A DNA stretch of 64,000 bases. It comes from an uncultured Bryobacteraceae bacterium (lineage in GTDB: Bacteria > Acidobacteriota > Terriglobia > Bryobacterales > Bryobacteraceae). This document shows positions 1 to 9,101 of this stretch, in pieces; within the stretch, counting starts at the first letter, position 1; each line of letters starts with the position of its first letter. A program made the position numbers and the translations under genes. The notes beneath the pieces are model-generated. The model made no database searches. It was given only the letters and a program-made list of their open reading frames with translations, and had not been told where the DNA came from. The stretch is from contig CAKZUE010000006.1 in the NCBI GenBank assembly GCA_937920635.1, positions 62,001-126,000 of the forward strand. The letters are read 5' to 3'.

Positions 1-885
1 GACGGACGCGTCTTTTTCGGCGCCGAGAATCTGTACGCCTACGCCCTCAACGCCTCGACCGGAGCGCGGCTGTGGCGGAGGCGGCTGGAGGGGCAGTCGT
101 TCAGCTGGCTGTGGCCGGTGGCGAGCCGCCAGGCGGGCGGGGTGGTGATCTTCCGGACGACGCCGGTTTACTCGCACGGGCGGATGCTGATCGATGACGA
201 AAGGTTCCTCCAGCAGACCACCGGCGTCAGCGATGCGACGGACAACAACGGAACGCCGCAGCAATGGTTGAACGAGCAGAGGGCCATCAGCCAGAGGCTG
301 AGGAACAACCCGCACCGGCGGTCTCTGTGGGTGCTGCGCGCCACCGACGGGCAGGACCGCTACAGCGCGCCGGAGCCCGTGTTGTGGACCAGCGGGAGCG
401 GCGACGCGGGGGCGCCGCCGGTGGTGGACGACGCGGGCGGGCGGGCGTGGATGACGGCGCGGAGCGCCTGGGCGCGTTTCGATGGCTTTGGGGTAAGGCC
501 GTTCGGAGACCTGATGCGCGTGAACCTGAATTTCGATCCCAACGTTTACAATGACGGAATTTCGATCGAATCCAGGCTCTTTCTTCAGTATTTCAACTGC
601 GCCAGCCCCTATTCCGGATGCAAGGAAGCCTGGGAAGACTTTCACAAAATCAGCGACGAATTCGAGGTTTTGACAGGCGCATCGAACGGCATCGTCTCTT
701 CGAACTGGGTCTCGGTCGGAGGGGTGGATCTGTCCAGCCACCGGACATTCAACATCCGCTTTTACAGCACCGACGACACCGGCGGGGCGGGCCTGTACGG
801 GACCCACGTGGGGGCGGTGCTGGCCAACGGCCGCGCCGTGCTGCGGGACACGGCGGGTTTGAAGTCGTACGCAACGCCGCAATAA
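1..885 (+). CDS. PQQ-like beta-propeller repeat protein, 5'-truncated
   Basis: The reading frame is open from base 1, so the start lies outside the window and only the last 294 residues are seen. The first residues (GRVFFGAENLYAYALNASTG, then RLWRR) form a typical PQQ-like propeller blade: a strand, 'YALNASTG' and a closing 'W'. This suggests a quinoprotein-like or BamB-like propeller protein, probably secreted. The rest (about residues 40-294) is less conserved and looks like further beta structure; the region around CASPYSGCKE has two close cysteines. The gene ends 16 bp before the giant modular glycosidase-like gene on the same strand, so the two are probably co-transcribed. No PQQ-dehydrogenase active-site motif is visible, so an enzymatic role is not claimed. 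Confidence 0.7.
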   Translation, partial: DGRVFFGAENLYAYALNASTGARLWRRRLEGQSFSWLWPVASRQAGGVVIFRTTPVYSHGRMLIDDERFLQQTTGVSDATDNNGTPQQWLNEQRAISQRLRNNPHRRSLWVLRATDGQDRYSAPEPVLWTSGSGDAGAPPVVDDAGGRAWMTARSAWARFDGFGVRPFGDLMRVNLNFDPNVYNDGISIESRLFLQYFNCASPYSGCKEAWEDFHKISDEFEVLTGASNGIVSSNWVSVGGVDLSSHRTFNIRFYSTDDTGGAGLYGTHVGAVLANGRAVLRDTAGLKSYATPQ

Positions 886-901
886 AGGATGGAGGCGAAT
901 C

Positions 902-3900
902 ATGAAACCAGCGGCAGTCTTGTTCCTGCTTGCGGCCGCGGGAGTGAACGCGGCGGCAGCCGACGCGGCGACGGCGCGGCGGTATGCGCTCGAACGTCTG
1001 GAGGTGCGCAACATCGGCGCGGGCGCCGACCGCCTCCGGGCGGAACTGGACTCGGAGGTCCGCCGGTACCTCGATTTCGTGAGCCGGAACGGGCGGCCCG
1101 GCCCGGCCTACTTCGAAACGGGGCTCATTGGCAGCTTCATGCTCTACGGCAACCCGGCGGAGACGGTTTATGTGATGTCTGTGGCGCTGCCGTATCTGGC
1201 GCCCGAGACGCAGGAGCGGACGCGGGCGTTTCTGCGGGCGCTGGTGCGCGAAGCGGACCCGACCGAGGTGGCCTTCGAACACTGCGGCGGATGGGGGGAG
1301 TGCGAGCTGAGGCCGCCGCGGCGCGAGTTCCACCTGCTGCCCATGCCGCCGAATCCGGATCCGATCCGGCCCAACCTCTGGCCGCCGCCGCAAGTGCCTG
1401 CCGAGACGATCTATGCGTTGTGGCAATACGCCGAGGCGACCGGCGACTGGGAATTCATCTCCACAACGCGGCCGCCCTCGGGGGCCCGCTGGACGAGGCT
1501 GCGGAATCTCTTCCAGCAGATCCCGGCGCAGCCGGCCCGGTATGGCGAGATTGCAGGGGCGATCGGCTGGGTGCGCATGCTCGAGCAGTTCGGGCTGACC
1601 AATGATGCGACCTATCCGGCGGCGCTGGAAAAGATCCGCGCGGGATTGACGGCGGGGGCCAATTTCAGCGCGTTTATGGACGGGGCATTTCAGAGGCATA
1701 TCGGGGGCCGGCAGCAAGATTGGGCCTTTTTGCCATTTCATTTCCACCGCGATACGAATGCGGTTGGAGTCTTTTTTGCGCCGGAAATCGGCCGATTGCT
1801 GGCCGAATTCAGCCTGGCCGACGTGCGGCGGCGCGTGACGGAGAATCCGCAGGAGGGCCAGCCGGGCCAGCCCGCGGCGATCGAGCGTCACTGGCCAAGC
1901 TGGTTCCTGTACCGGGGCGAATACCCTCCCATTGACGTGTGGACGGGCCACTACGGCGAAAACCACATGGTGACCCCGGACACCCCGTGGGCGCTGTTCA
2001 TGGTGCATGCCTACGTGTACAACGAGCCCGGCGGGACGCTGGAGCAGTACGTGGACGCGCCGTATGTGATCGGAGACCTCTGCCACTGGCAGCGGATCGT
2101 GGGCGCCATTCAGGGCTTCGGGGAAAAGAGGTGGGTTCCGCTGGGCGGCGGCACGCCCCCGCCGAATCAGCCGCCCGCAGTGGCGCTGACCGCTCCGGCG
2201 AACGGCGCCACATTCTTCGCTCCGGCTGCGGTGGATCTGGCTGCCACGGCTTCGGATCCCGACGGCAGCGTCACGCGGGTGGAGTTTCTGGTGAACGGCA
2301 GCGTGGCGGCCACAGCCACGGCCGCACCCTACACGGCGCGGGTGACGCTGAGCGCCGTGGGGAGCTATACGATCGCGGCGCGGGCGTTCGACAATGCGGG
2401 GGCGTCAGCGGCCTCGCCCGCGGCCACCATTCAGGTGACGGCGCAGACGCCGCCGCCGGACGCCACCCCGCCGTCCACGCCGCAGGGATTGCAGGCGTCG
2501 GCGCTCAGCTCCACGTCGGTGCGGCTGGCCTGGCAGGCTTCCACGGACAACGTCGGTGTGACCGGCTACGAGATCGAGCGCAACGGGACGGTGTTGAGCC
2601 AAGCCGCGCAGGCGACAGAGTACACGGACACCGGCCTGACAGCCGCCACCACATACACATACCGCGTGCGGGCGCGGGACGCGGCGGGGAACCGCTCCGG
2701 CTGGAGCGCCGCTGCCGCGGTGACGACGCCGGGTTCCGGCGGAGGCGGCACGCCGCCGCCGCAGGTGACGAACCTGCTGGCCAACGGCGGCTTCGAAACG
2801 GGCAATCTGCAAGGGTGGAGCCTGGACTGGGGCCTGTCGGTTGCGGGCACGGCGGCGCACACAGGCAATTACGGCGTGAAGATGAACGGCGACGGGCGCA
2901 TCACGCAGGTGTTCCGGACCGTCCGCAGCCGGCGGTATTACGTGATGGCACGCATTCGCATCGACCGGGAGATCGTGCGGGCCAGTTGGGGCGGGGTGCG
3001 CGTGCAGATCACGAATTACAGCAACTGGAACGAGCTGGGGCAGCGCACGCTGACGCCGCAGGAATCGCCTGTCGGCCGATGGACGCGGGTCGATTTCAGC
3101 TTTGTCGCCGCTTCCACGCAAACGCGGATCGCGTTTGAGAACTTCAGCGGCGGCGGGCGGTACGAGGCCAGCGGCGACGAATTTTACGTCAGCGAGACGC
3201 CGATTCCGGCGGACGGCCAGGCGCCGGCAAACCAGCCGCCGGCGGTGGCGTTGACGGCGCCGGCAAATGGAGCGGTGTTCGTGGCGCCGGCTAGTGTGGA
3301 TGTGACAGCGTCGGCGTCGGATCCGGACGGCACGGTGGCGCGGGTGGAGTTTCTGGTCAACGGCGAGGTGGCGGGCGTCGACACGAGCGCGCCGTACAGC
3401 TACCGCGCCACGCTGCCCTCGCCGGGAACCTACCAACTGGCGGCACGCGCGGTGGACAATCAGGGGGCGCAGACGGCCTCGGCGGCGGTGACGGTCACCG
3501 TGCAGGCGGCGCCGGACACCACGCCGCCTTCCACGCCGCAGTCTCTGACGGCCACGGCGGAAAGCCCGTCGAGCGTGCGGCTCCAATGGCAGGCTTCCAC
3601 CGACAACGTTCGGGTTGCTGGATATGAGCTGGAGCGCAACGGGACGGTAATCGGGCAGCCCCTGATCACGGCGACGGAGTTCACGGATCAGAACCTGGCG
3701 GCGGCCACCGCCTACACCTACCGCGTGCGCGCCGTGGACGGGGCGGGCAACCGCTCGCCGTGGTCGGCGCCGGCGACGGCGGCGACGCCCGCCGCCGGCG
3801 GCGGAACGGTCAACAACATTCTGCAGAACGGCGGACTGGAGACCGGCGATTTCAGCGGCTGGAATCACGACTGGGGGTTCACGGTGAGCGCGGCGGCGGC

Positions 3901-6900
3901 GCACAGCGGGCGGTTCGGGCTGAAGATGGACGGCGACGGCAGCATCACGCAGACCTTCGGCACCGTGCCCGGCAGGCGCTACTACGCGATGGCGCGCGTG
4001 CGGATCGACCGCGAGATCCAGCCGCCGGGCTGGGGCGGCTTGCGGGTGAACCTCACGGCGTGGGACTGGACGGAGCTGGCTTCCGCCATCGTCACGACGC
4101 AGGAAGCGCCGGCGGGGCAGTGGAAGCGGCTCGATTTGACCTTCACCGCGACGACGGCGGTAACGCGGATCCAGTTCAGCAACTTCAGCGGCGGCGGGCG
4201 CTACGAGGCCAGCGGCGACGACTTCATCGTCAGCGAGACGCCGATTCCGCCCGATGGCGCGCCTGCGCCGAATCAGCCGCCGGTGGTGTCGATCACGGCG
4301 CCGGCCAGCGGGGCTTCGTTCACGGCGCCGGCGGCGGTCAGTGTCGCTGCGGCAGCCTCGGATCCCGATGGCGCGGTGGCGCGGGTGGAATTTCTCGTGA
4401 ACGGAAGCGTGGCGGCGACGGACACGGCTGCCCCCTACTCGGCCAATCTGACGCTGGCCAACGCCGGGACGTACACGCTGACGGCGCGCGCCGTGGATGA
4501 CCGGGGCGCAAGTGCGGTGTCGGCGCCGGTACCAATCACGGTGACCGAGCCCTCTTCGGGCGGCGGAGGCGGCGGAGGCGGCGGGGGCGGCGGCGGGGGC
4601 GGCGGCGGGGGCGGCGGGACGCCGTCCTCGAACCTGCTGGCCAATCCGGGCTTCGAGAGCGGCAATCTGAACGGCTGGTCGGGCACGGCGCAGGCGACGC
4701 AGGAGGACCGCTACTCCGGGCAGTGGTCGGCGCGCATCACCACGGACTCGATCACGCAGACGGTGGAGACCACCCCGGGTGAAACCTACAAGCTGACCGG
4801 CTGGGCGCGGGTGGCGGCGGAGACGGGCAGCGACTGGGGCGGGTTCCGGCTGGAAGTCATCAGTTGGGACTGGAAGACGCTGGCGCACTCGGGCTACATT
4901 TCGCGGGAAAGCGCCGGGGATGGCTGGGTGAAATACGCGCTGACGTTCCGGGCGGCGACGGCGCAGACGCGGATCGCGGTGGGCTTCTTCGGCGGCTCTT
5001 CCCTGCGGATGACGGTGTATGTGGACGACCTCGCCGTGTTGCGCAAGACTGGTTCGGGAACACCGCCGGAGCTGACGGCGGTGGTGCAAGTGCGCGAGGG
5101 CGCGGGCGGGGAGCGGCTGCTCGACTACCGGGTGACGGGCGACGATGCGGACGGCGCCGTGATCCGCTACAACTGGGACTTCGGCGACGGCGTGCGCTCG
5201 CAGTGGCCGGCGGGCACGCGGCGCGTGGCAGTGCCGGGCCAATACACGGCGGTGCTGCGCGCTTCCGATGACGACGGCAACGTGGTGACGCGCACGGTGG
5301 CCTGGAGCGCGCCCGCGCCCGCAGGCGCGCCGCGGATCGCCATCACCGAGCCGGCCGACGGGGCCACGGTGAGCAGCGCTGCGCTGACCGTGCGTGGCAC
5401 GGCGGACGGGGCGCTGGCGGGGATCCTGGTCACAACGGACCGGGGGGTAATGGCTCCGACCGCGGCGTCGCCGTCCTGGCAGGCGTCCCTGACGCTGAGA
5501 CCCGGCTGGAACCGTGTGCTGGCCCAGTTGCGCGACACGCAGGGGCGCGTGGCCACGGCGGAGCGGCGGGTGCGCTACGTCCCCGCGGGGGCGTTGGCGG
5601 TGACCGACATCCGCGAGACAGGCGCGGCGGAGCGGTGGGAGCCCCTTGTGATCCGATTCCGGCTGGCCAACAGCGCGGCTACGCATCCCCATCTGCCCTA
5701 TGACGCGAACCCGCCGCGCGGGCTGGAATGGGTGGACGGCGTGAGCGTGGACGCGGTGTTCACGCGCGACAACTGGGCCACCGTGCTGCGGCGTCCGGCG
5801 TTTCTCGAACAGCGCTACCAGAAGGCGCTGAAGTCGAACGAGGAGTGGATGTATCCGGAGGGCGAGCCGGAGTGGACGGTGCGGTTCGCCCCGCCGCAGG
5901 AGGGCGTCTGGCGCTACCGGATCGAGGTGCGGGAGGCGCGGGGGACGGCGCAGTCGGGCGAGCGGAGCTTCATCGCGGGCGCGCCCTCGCAGAGCGGCAA
6001 CCGCGGGCCGGTGCGCGTGTCGCAGGCCGACTGGCGGTATTTCGAGCACGCCGACGGGACGCCGTTCCTTGGCGGCGGCAGCGGCATCGGCGCGGGACCG
6101 GGGCGGTTCTCGTATGAGATGATCGAAAAACTGAACCAGGTGGGCGCGGGCAACCAGACGATGTTCCGTTACTGGATCAGCGGCCAGATCTGGGGCTCGG
6201 CGTGGGGACCGTGGAGTTCGCGCACGCTGTCTTACGATGGCACGGTGCCGGCCACCGGGCTGTCGCTGGAAAGCGCCTACGGCCACGGGCTGGCGGCGCT
6301 GCGGCTGGATGAGCGGAATCCGCTGATGTTTTACGGGTTCTCCAGTTCGTCGGCGCCGCTGGTTCCAGGCCGCCGCTACCGCGTGATGGCGCGCTGGCGC
6401 ACGGAGGGCGTGACGGGACCGCGCACCAGCGGACAGCCTTACGGCGTCTGCATCCGGTTCACGGGCTGGCCCGAGCCGGGCCAGACGGCGGCCGAGCCGC
6501 TGGTGGTGAACCATGTGGCCGGCGACACGCCGTGGCACGTCTCCTACGGCGATTTCACAGCCACGGCGGACCTGGCGCCATTCATTTCCGTGATCCTGGA
6601 AAACGCCACCGCAGGGCGGGCGTTTGTCGACGAGATTGCGATGTACGAGCTGGAAAGCGGCGGCGCGTTGGGCGCGCAGGTGCTGCAATCGCCGAAATTC
6701 AACTCGCACCTGACGTTCGACGCGCGGCGCAGCGCGGGTCTGGATGACATGCTCGACGCAGCGCGCCGGCTCGGAATCACGCTGCGGCTGGTGATCAGCG
6801 AAAAGCAGGAGTTCCTGCTCAACCATCTTGGCCCCGAAGGGCTGGCCGACCGCAATCCGGGCAACTTCAATAACGGACCGGGCACGCCGGGCGGCTGGCT

Positions 6901-7816
6901 GCACGAGGCCTATTGGCGCTACCTGTTCGCCCGATACGGCGCCTTCCGCTCGGTGCATAGCTGGGAGCTGGTCAACGAAGAGGCGCCGGGGCCGGGAGCG
7001 CACTTCCGGCTGGCCGCTCGGCTGGCTGAGCTGGCCGCAGCCGACGGCAACCCCCATCCGGCGACAACCTCCACCTGGGCGACCTTTGCGGAAGAGGCGT
7101 GGCGGCACCCGGACAGCGCGCCGATCTCGAACGTGGATTTCCATGTGTACGTGCGCAATGGCTGGATCGAGCCCCGCGAGGAGCTCGCCAACGATTCGGC
7201 GCGGTTCTTCGCCGAATACGACCGGGCTTCCCTGCAGATGAACTGGGGCAAGCCTGCCACCTGGGGCGAGCAGGGCATCAACGGCCCGCGCTCGACCGAC
7301 GACGAAGACACCGGACTGGCACGCGACCGCAACGGCGTGTGGCTGCACAAGATGATCTGGGCGCGCTGCGGCCCGGGCGGCGTCTATCCGCTCTACTGGT
7401 ATACGGACAACATCTTCAATTTCGGCCTGCACCGTCTGTACGGGAACTGGAACCGCTTCATGAGCGGGATCGCCCTGAACAACGGCCGCTATGTGGATGC
7501 CGCGGCGCGCGCCTCCCATGCCGACCTGCGCGTGCTCGGGCAGAAAGACACGGCGGGGGGCCGCGCGCACCTGTGGATCGACAACCGCCGCCATACGTGG
7601 CGGGCGGTGGTCGACGGGGTTTCCGTGGCGCCTGTCAGCGGCACGGTGGCCGTGGCGATGGGCGCGGCGAACGCCCTGTTCTCGGCGACGTGGTATGACA
7701 CGTCCACGGGACAGCCCATGCGCACGGAGAACGTGCAAAGCAACAGCGCCGGAGAGGTGACGCTGTCCGTATCCGGACTGAGAACGGACACGGCGGTGCG
7801 GCTGGAGCGGCGGTAG
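902..7816 (+). CDS. Giant secreted modular protein: Ig/FN3/CBM repeats, PKD, DUF5060 and clan GH-A-like glycosidase domain
   Basis: 2304 residues with an N-terminal signal peptide; a GGAGG site precedes the ATG. Approximate order: unrecognised domain 20-415; bacterial Ig-like 422-513; fibronectin III 523-611; jelly-roll carbohydrate-binding-like module 623-770; a second Ig-FN3-CBM set 776-1117; Ig 1123-1215; a pure glycine linker 1219-1240; third CBM 1242-1383; PKD (YNWDFGDG) 1387-1470; Ig-like 1477-1560; DUF5060 1563-1692; C-terminal catalytic-like region 1697-2304. In the last region, E2026 in ELVNEE and E2123 in TWGEQG fit the acid/base and nucleophile of a clan GH-A TIM barrel. The likely role is cell-surface or extracellular polysaccharide binding and hydrolysis; the substrate is unknown. 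The Ig-FN3-CBM sets recur every roughly 1,050 bp with near-identical stretches, which indicates recent internal duplication. No anchoring domain was recognised. Confidence 0.85.
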   Translation: MKPAAVLFLLAAAGVNAAAADAATARRYALERLEVRNIGAGADRLRAELDSEVRRYLDFVSRNGRPGPAYFETGLIGSFMLYGNPAETVYVMSVALPYLAPETQERTRAFLRALVREADPTEVAFEHCGGWGECELRPPRREFHLLPMPPNPDPIRPNLWPPPQVPAETIYALWQYAEATGDWEFISTTRPPSGARWTRLRNLFQQIPAQPARYGEIAGAIGWVRMLEQFGLTNDATYPAALEKIRAGLTAGANFSAFMDGAFQRHIGGRQQDWAFLPFHFHRDTNAVGVFFAPEIGRLLAEFSLADVRRRVTENPQEGQPGQPAAIERHWPSWFLYRGEYPPIDVWTGHYGENHMVTPDTPWALFMVHAYVYNEPGGTLEQYVDAPYVIGDLCHWQRIVGAIQGFGEKRWVPLGGGTPPPNQPPAVALTAPANGATFFAPAAVDLAATASDPDGSVTRVEFLVNGSVAATATAAPYTARVTLSAVGSYTIAARAFDNAGASAASPAATIQVTAQTPPPDATPPSTPQGLQASALSSTSVRLAWQASTDNVGVTGYEIERNGTVLSQAAQATEYTDTGLTAATTYTYRVRARDAAGNRSGWSAAAAVTTPGSGGGGTPPPQVTNLLANGGFETGNLQGWSLDWGLSVAGTAAHTGNYGVKMNGDGRITQVFRTVRSRRYYVMARIRIDREIVRASWGGVRVQITNYSNWNELGQRTLTPQESPVGRWTRVDFSFVAASTQTRIAFENFSGGGRYEASGDEFYVSETPIPADGQAPANQPPAVALTAPANGAVFVAPASVDVTASASDPDGTVARVEFLVNGEVAGVDTSAPYSYRATLPSPGTYQLAARAVDNQGAQTASAAVTVTVQAAPDTTPPSTPQSLTATAESPSSVRLQWQASTDNVRVAGYELERNGTVIGQPLITATEFTDQNLAAATAYTYRVRAVDGAGNRSPWSAPATAATPAAGGGTVNNILQNGGLETGDFSGWNHDWGFTVSAAAAHSGRFGLKMDGDGSITQTFGTVPGRRYYAMARVRIDREIQPPGWGGLRVNLTAWDWTELASAIVTTQEAPAGQWKRLDLTFTATTAVTRIQFSNFSGGGRYEASGDDFIVSETPIPPDGAPAPNQPPVVSITAPASGASFTAPAAVSVAAAASDPDGAVARVEFLVNGSVAATDTAAPYSANLTLANAGTYTLTARAVDDRGASAVSAPVPITVTEPSSGGGGGGGGGGGGGGGGGGGGTPSSNLLANPGFESGNLNGWSGTAQATQEDRYSGQWSARITTDSITQTVETTPGETYKLTGWARVAAETGSDWGGFRLEVISWDWKTLAHSGYISRESAGDGWVKYALTFRAATAQTRIAVGFFGGSSLRMTVYVDDLAVLRKTGSGTPPELTAVVQVREGAGGERLLDYRVTGDDADGAVIRYNWDFGDGVRSQWPAGTRRVAVPGQYTAVLRASDDDGNVVTRTVAWSAPAPAGAPRIAITEPADGATVSSAALTVRGTADGALAGILVTTDRGVMAPTAASPSWQASLTLRPGWNRVLAQLRDTQGRVATAERRVRYVPAGALAVTDIRETGAAERWEPLVIRFRLANSAATHPHLPYDANPPRGLEWVDGVSVDAVFTRDNWATVLRRPAFLEQRYQKALKSNEEWMYPEGEPEWTVRFAPPQEGVWRYRIEVREARGTAQSGERSFIAGAPSQSGNRGPVRVSQADWRYFEHADGTPFLGGGSGIGAGPGRFSYEMIEKLNQVGAGNQTMFRYWISGQIWGSAWGPWSSRTLSYDGTVPATGLSLESAYGHGLAALRLDERNPLMFYGFSSSSAPLVPGRRYRVMARWRTEGVTGPRTSGQPYGVCIRFTGWPEPGQTAAEPLVVNHVAGDTPWHVSYGDFTATADLAPFISVILENATAGRAFVDEIAMYELESGGALGAQVLQSPKFNSHLTFDARRSAGLDDMLDAARRLGITLRLVISEKQEFLLNHLGPEGLADRNPGNFNNGPGTPGGWLHEAYWRYLFARYGAFRSVHSWELVNEEAPGPGAHFRLAARLAELAAADGNPHPATTSTWATFAEEAWRHPDSAPISNVDFHVYVRNGWIEPREELANDSARFFAEYDRASLQMNWGKPATWGEQGINGPRSTDDEDTGLARDRNGVWLHKMIWARCGPGGVYPLYWYTDNIFNFGLHRLYGNWNRFMSGIALNNGRYVDAAARASHADLRVLGQKDTAGGRAHLWIDNRRHTWRAVVDGVSVAPVSGTVAVAMGAANALFSATWYDTSTGQPMRTENVQSNSAGEVTLSVSGLRTDTAVRLERR

Positions 7817-7982
7817 CCGGAAAGAACTGCCGGATGCTGTGAAGCGCGCGGCGGCACAGGGCAACGGTACAACCGCCTGGCCGCGCCTCTGTGCCACCCG
7901 CGGCGGCGGCACCAACTGCTGGAACAAGCCGCGACGACCCCGCGTGACATCAGCACGAATGAAAACCGGCGCGAGCCGCCCC

Positions 7983-8065
7983 GCCTGTCCCCATGACGCC
8001 GCATAAAGAGCGCAAGCGCCCTTTCGCGATCACTTGAGGGGTGATTTTAAAAACTGGGGACAGGC
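7983..8065. repeat. Inverted repeat GCCTGTCCCCA / TGGGGACAGGC
   Basis: Two perfect 11-bp arms (7983-7993 and 8055-8065) enclose 61 bp. The arm shares the core GGGGACAGG with the three longer elements at 19177, 58455 and 58661, so it is probably a diverged member of the same intergenic repeat family. It lies between two convergent genes and may act as a transcription barrier. Confidence 0.65.
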
Positions 8066-8272
8066 CCGCCCGGGCGCCAATTTCGCCGCTGACCGCTCCC
8101 TCCGGGCGCTCAGGCGCCCTTCGTCGCCGTTCAGAAAGCGCTGCGCGCCCTCCAGTCTCATCGCGGAACACGGCTTCGCGAACCCGTGCCGCGCGCAAGC
8201 CGCGCAGCGGCCGGAGTGAGTGGACTCTCCGCGGCGGCTGGGCTGCGGTGGTTGTTGCGGCGGTGTTGGGGC

Positions 8273-8513
8273 CGCTTGGTCGCGCCTGCGGCGCTCCCGC
8301 GCGGCTCGGATGGGGCTTGGGGTAACCGCTTGGTCGCGCCTGCGGCGCTCCCGCGCGGCTCGGATGCGGCTCGGATGGGGCTTGGATGGGGCTTGGGGTA
8401 ACCGCTTGGTCGCGCCTGCGGCACTCCCGCGCGGCTCGGATGCGGCTCGGATGGGGCTCGGATGGGGCTTGGGGCAACCGCTTGGTCGCGCCTGCGGCGC
8501 TCCCGCGCGGCTC
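8273..8513. repeat. Tandem direct repeat array, about 76-bp unit, four copies
   Basis: The conserved 35-bp head begins CGCTTGGTCGCGCCTGCGGC and occurs at 8273, 8327, 8403 and 8479, giving periods of 54, 76 and 76 bp; the last copy is cut after its head. The tail of each unit is a smaller tandem repeat of an 11-bp GGCTCGGATGG-type motif, with one to three copies. Length differences between units therefore come from the inner repeat. The array ends five bases before the stop codon of the minus-strand gene at 8518. Units are directly adjacent with no unique spacers, so this is not a CRISPR array. Confidence 0.9.
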
Positions 8514-8517
8514 TTGA

Positions 8518-9042
8518 TCAGGCGGTGCGCGAGTCGCGGGAGCGGAGAAGGCGGACGCCGCGCGAGTGGGCGTCGCCGTTTCCGTTGCCGTTGATGCCGT
8601 TGGCGGCTGAGGCGGCCAGGGCGCGGGCGTTGAATATGGACGCCTGTTCGGTCAGCGACTTCATGTCGCTGCCTTCCTCGACTACCATTTCATGCTCCAC
8701 CCAATTCGAGAGAGGAATGTTGCGGAAGAAGAGACGCTCCTGCATCACCAGCGACTTGCGGTTGACAAACATCGACTTGTTCTCTCGCATGAAGTGCCGC
8801 TCCTCCACCCGGAAGTCGGCCAGGAGCTGGTCGAAGGCCTGCCGCGAGGCGATTTCCTCCGCCGCGCGGACCTTCTCTTCCATCAGCTTCTCCTGGTTGC
8901 GGATGACTGCCTGCGCTTCGGCGAGGCTCTCCCGCTCTTTCGCCACGGCCACCTCGAGCCGCGCCTGCATGACGTAGTAACTGAGCAGGGCGCTGCCCAT
9001 GGCGATGAACAGCGGCAACAGGATCCAGACGAGCGCCGTCAT
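8518..9042 (-). CDS. Small membrane-anchored coiled-coil protein of unknown function
   Basis: I do not recognise the family. One N-terminal membrane segment (TALVWILLPLFIAMGSALL) is followed by a helical, charged stretch rich in Glu, Ala and Arg, about residues 25-70, likely a coiled coil. A conserved-looking middle (HFMRENKSMFVNRKSLVMQE) and a low-complexity Gly/Asn tail (GINGNGNGD) follow. I chose the ATG at 9042, about 174 residues, because AGGA lies seven bases upstream; in-frame ATGs at 9048 and 9063 would add two or seven residues but lack a good ribosome site. It is downstream of the glycosyltransferase on the same strand with a 59-bp gap, so it may share its transcript. The tandem repeats begin just after its stop. 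Confidence 0.75.
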   Translation of the reverse strand: MTALVWILLPLFIAMGSALLSYYVMQARLEVAVAKERESLAEAQAVIRNQEKLMEEKVRAAEEIASRQAFDQLLADFRVEERHFMRENKSMFVNRKSLVMQERLFFRNIPLSNWVEHEMVVEEGSDMKSLTEQASIFNARALAASAANGINGNGNGDAHSRGVRLLRSRDSRTA

Positions 9043-9101
9043 AGTCATGTCCTGCCCATTCATCGGCGGGGCCGGCGGCGGACTTTAGCCGGGGAAACGC
9101 C

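Larger units (their letters stand above)
7817..8517. other. 700-bp gene-free region between convergent genes, rich in repeats
   Basis: No convincing gene is present: the short open frames on both strands run through repeats and lack homology-like features. It holds an inverted repeat (7983-7993 with 8055-8065) and a tandem array of roughly 76-bp units (8273-8513). At 8066-8220 it has GC-rich, codon-like sequence of the kind often found beside GGGGACAGG elements. A further weak dyad (GGCACAG near 7854 and CTGTGCC near 7900) could help terminate the giant upstream gene. Confidence 0.7.

Noticed and set aside
2405-7927. 1840-codon open frame on the minus strand opposite the giant gene
   Set aside because: Its translation is Arg/His-rich and repetitive, typical of the antisense of a GC-rich gene. 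The plus strand has a signal peptide and known domains.
8273-8513. CRISPR array
   Set aside because: Units are contiguous with no unique spacers, the length varies by an inner tandem repeat, and no cas gene is near.
8034-8594. Small genes in the repeat region
   Set aside because: Every short frame reads through the tandem repeats and has no ribosome site or recognisable feature.
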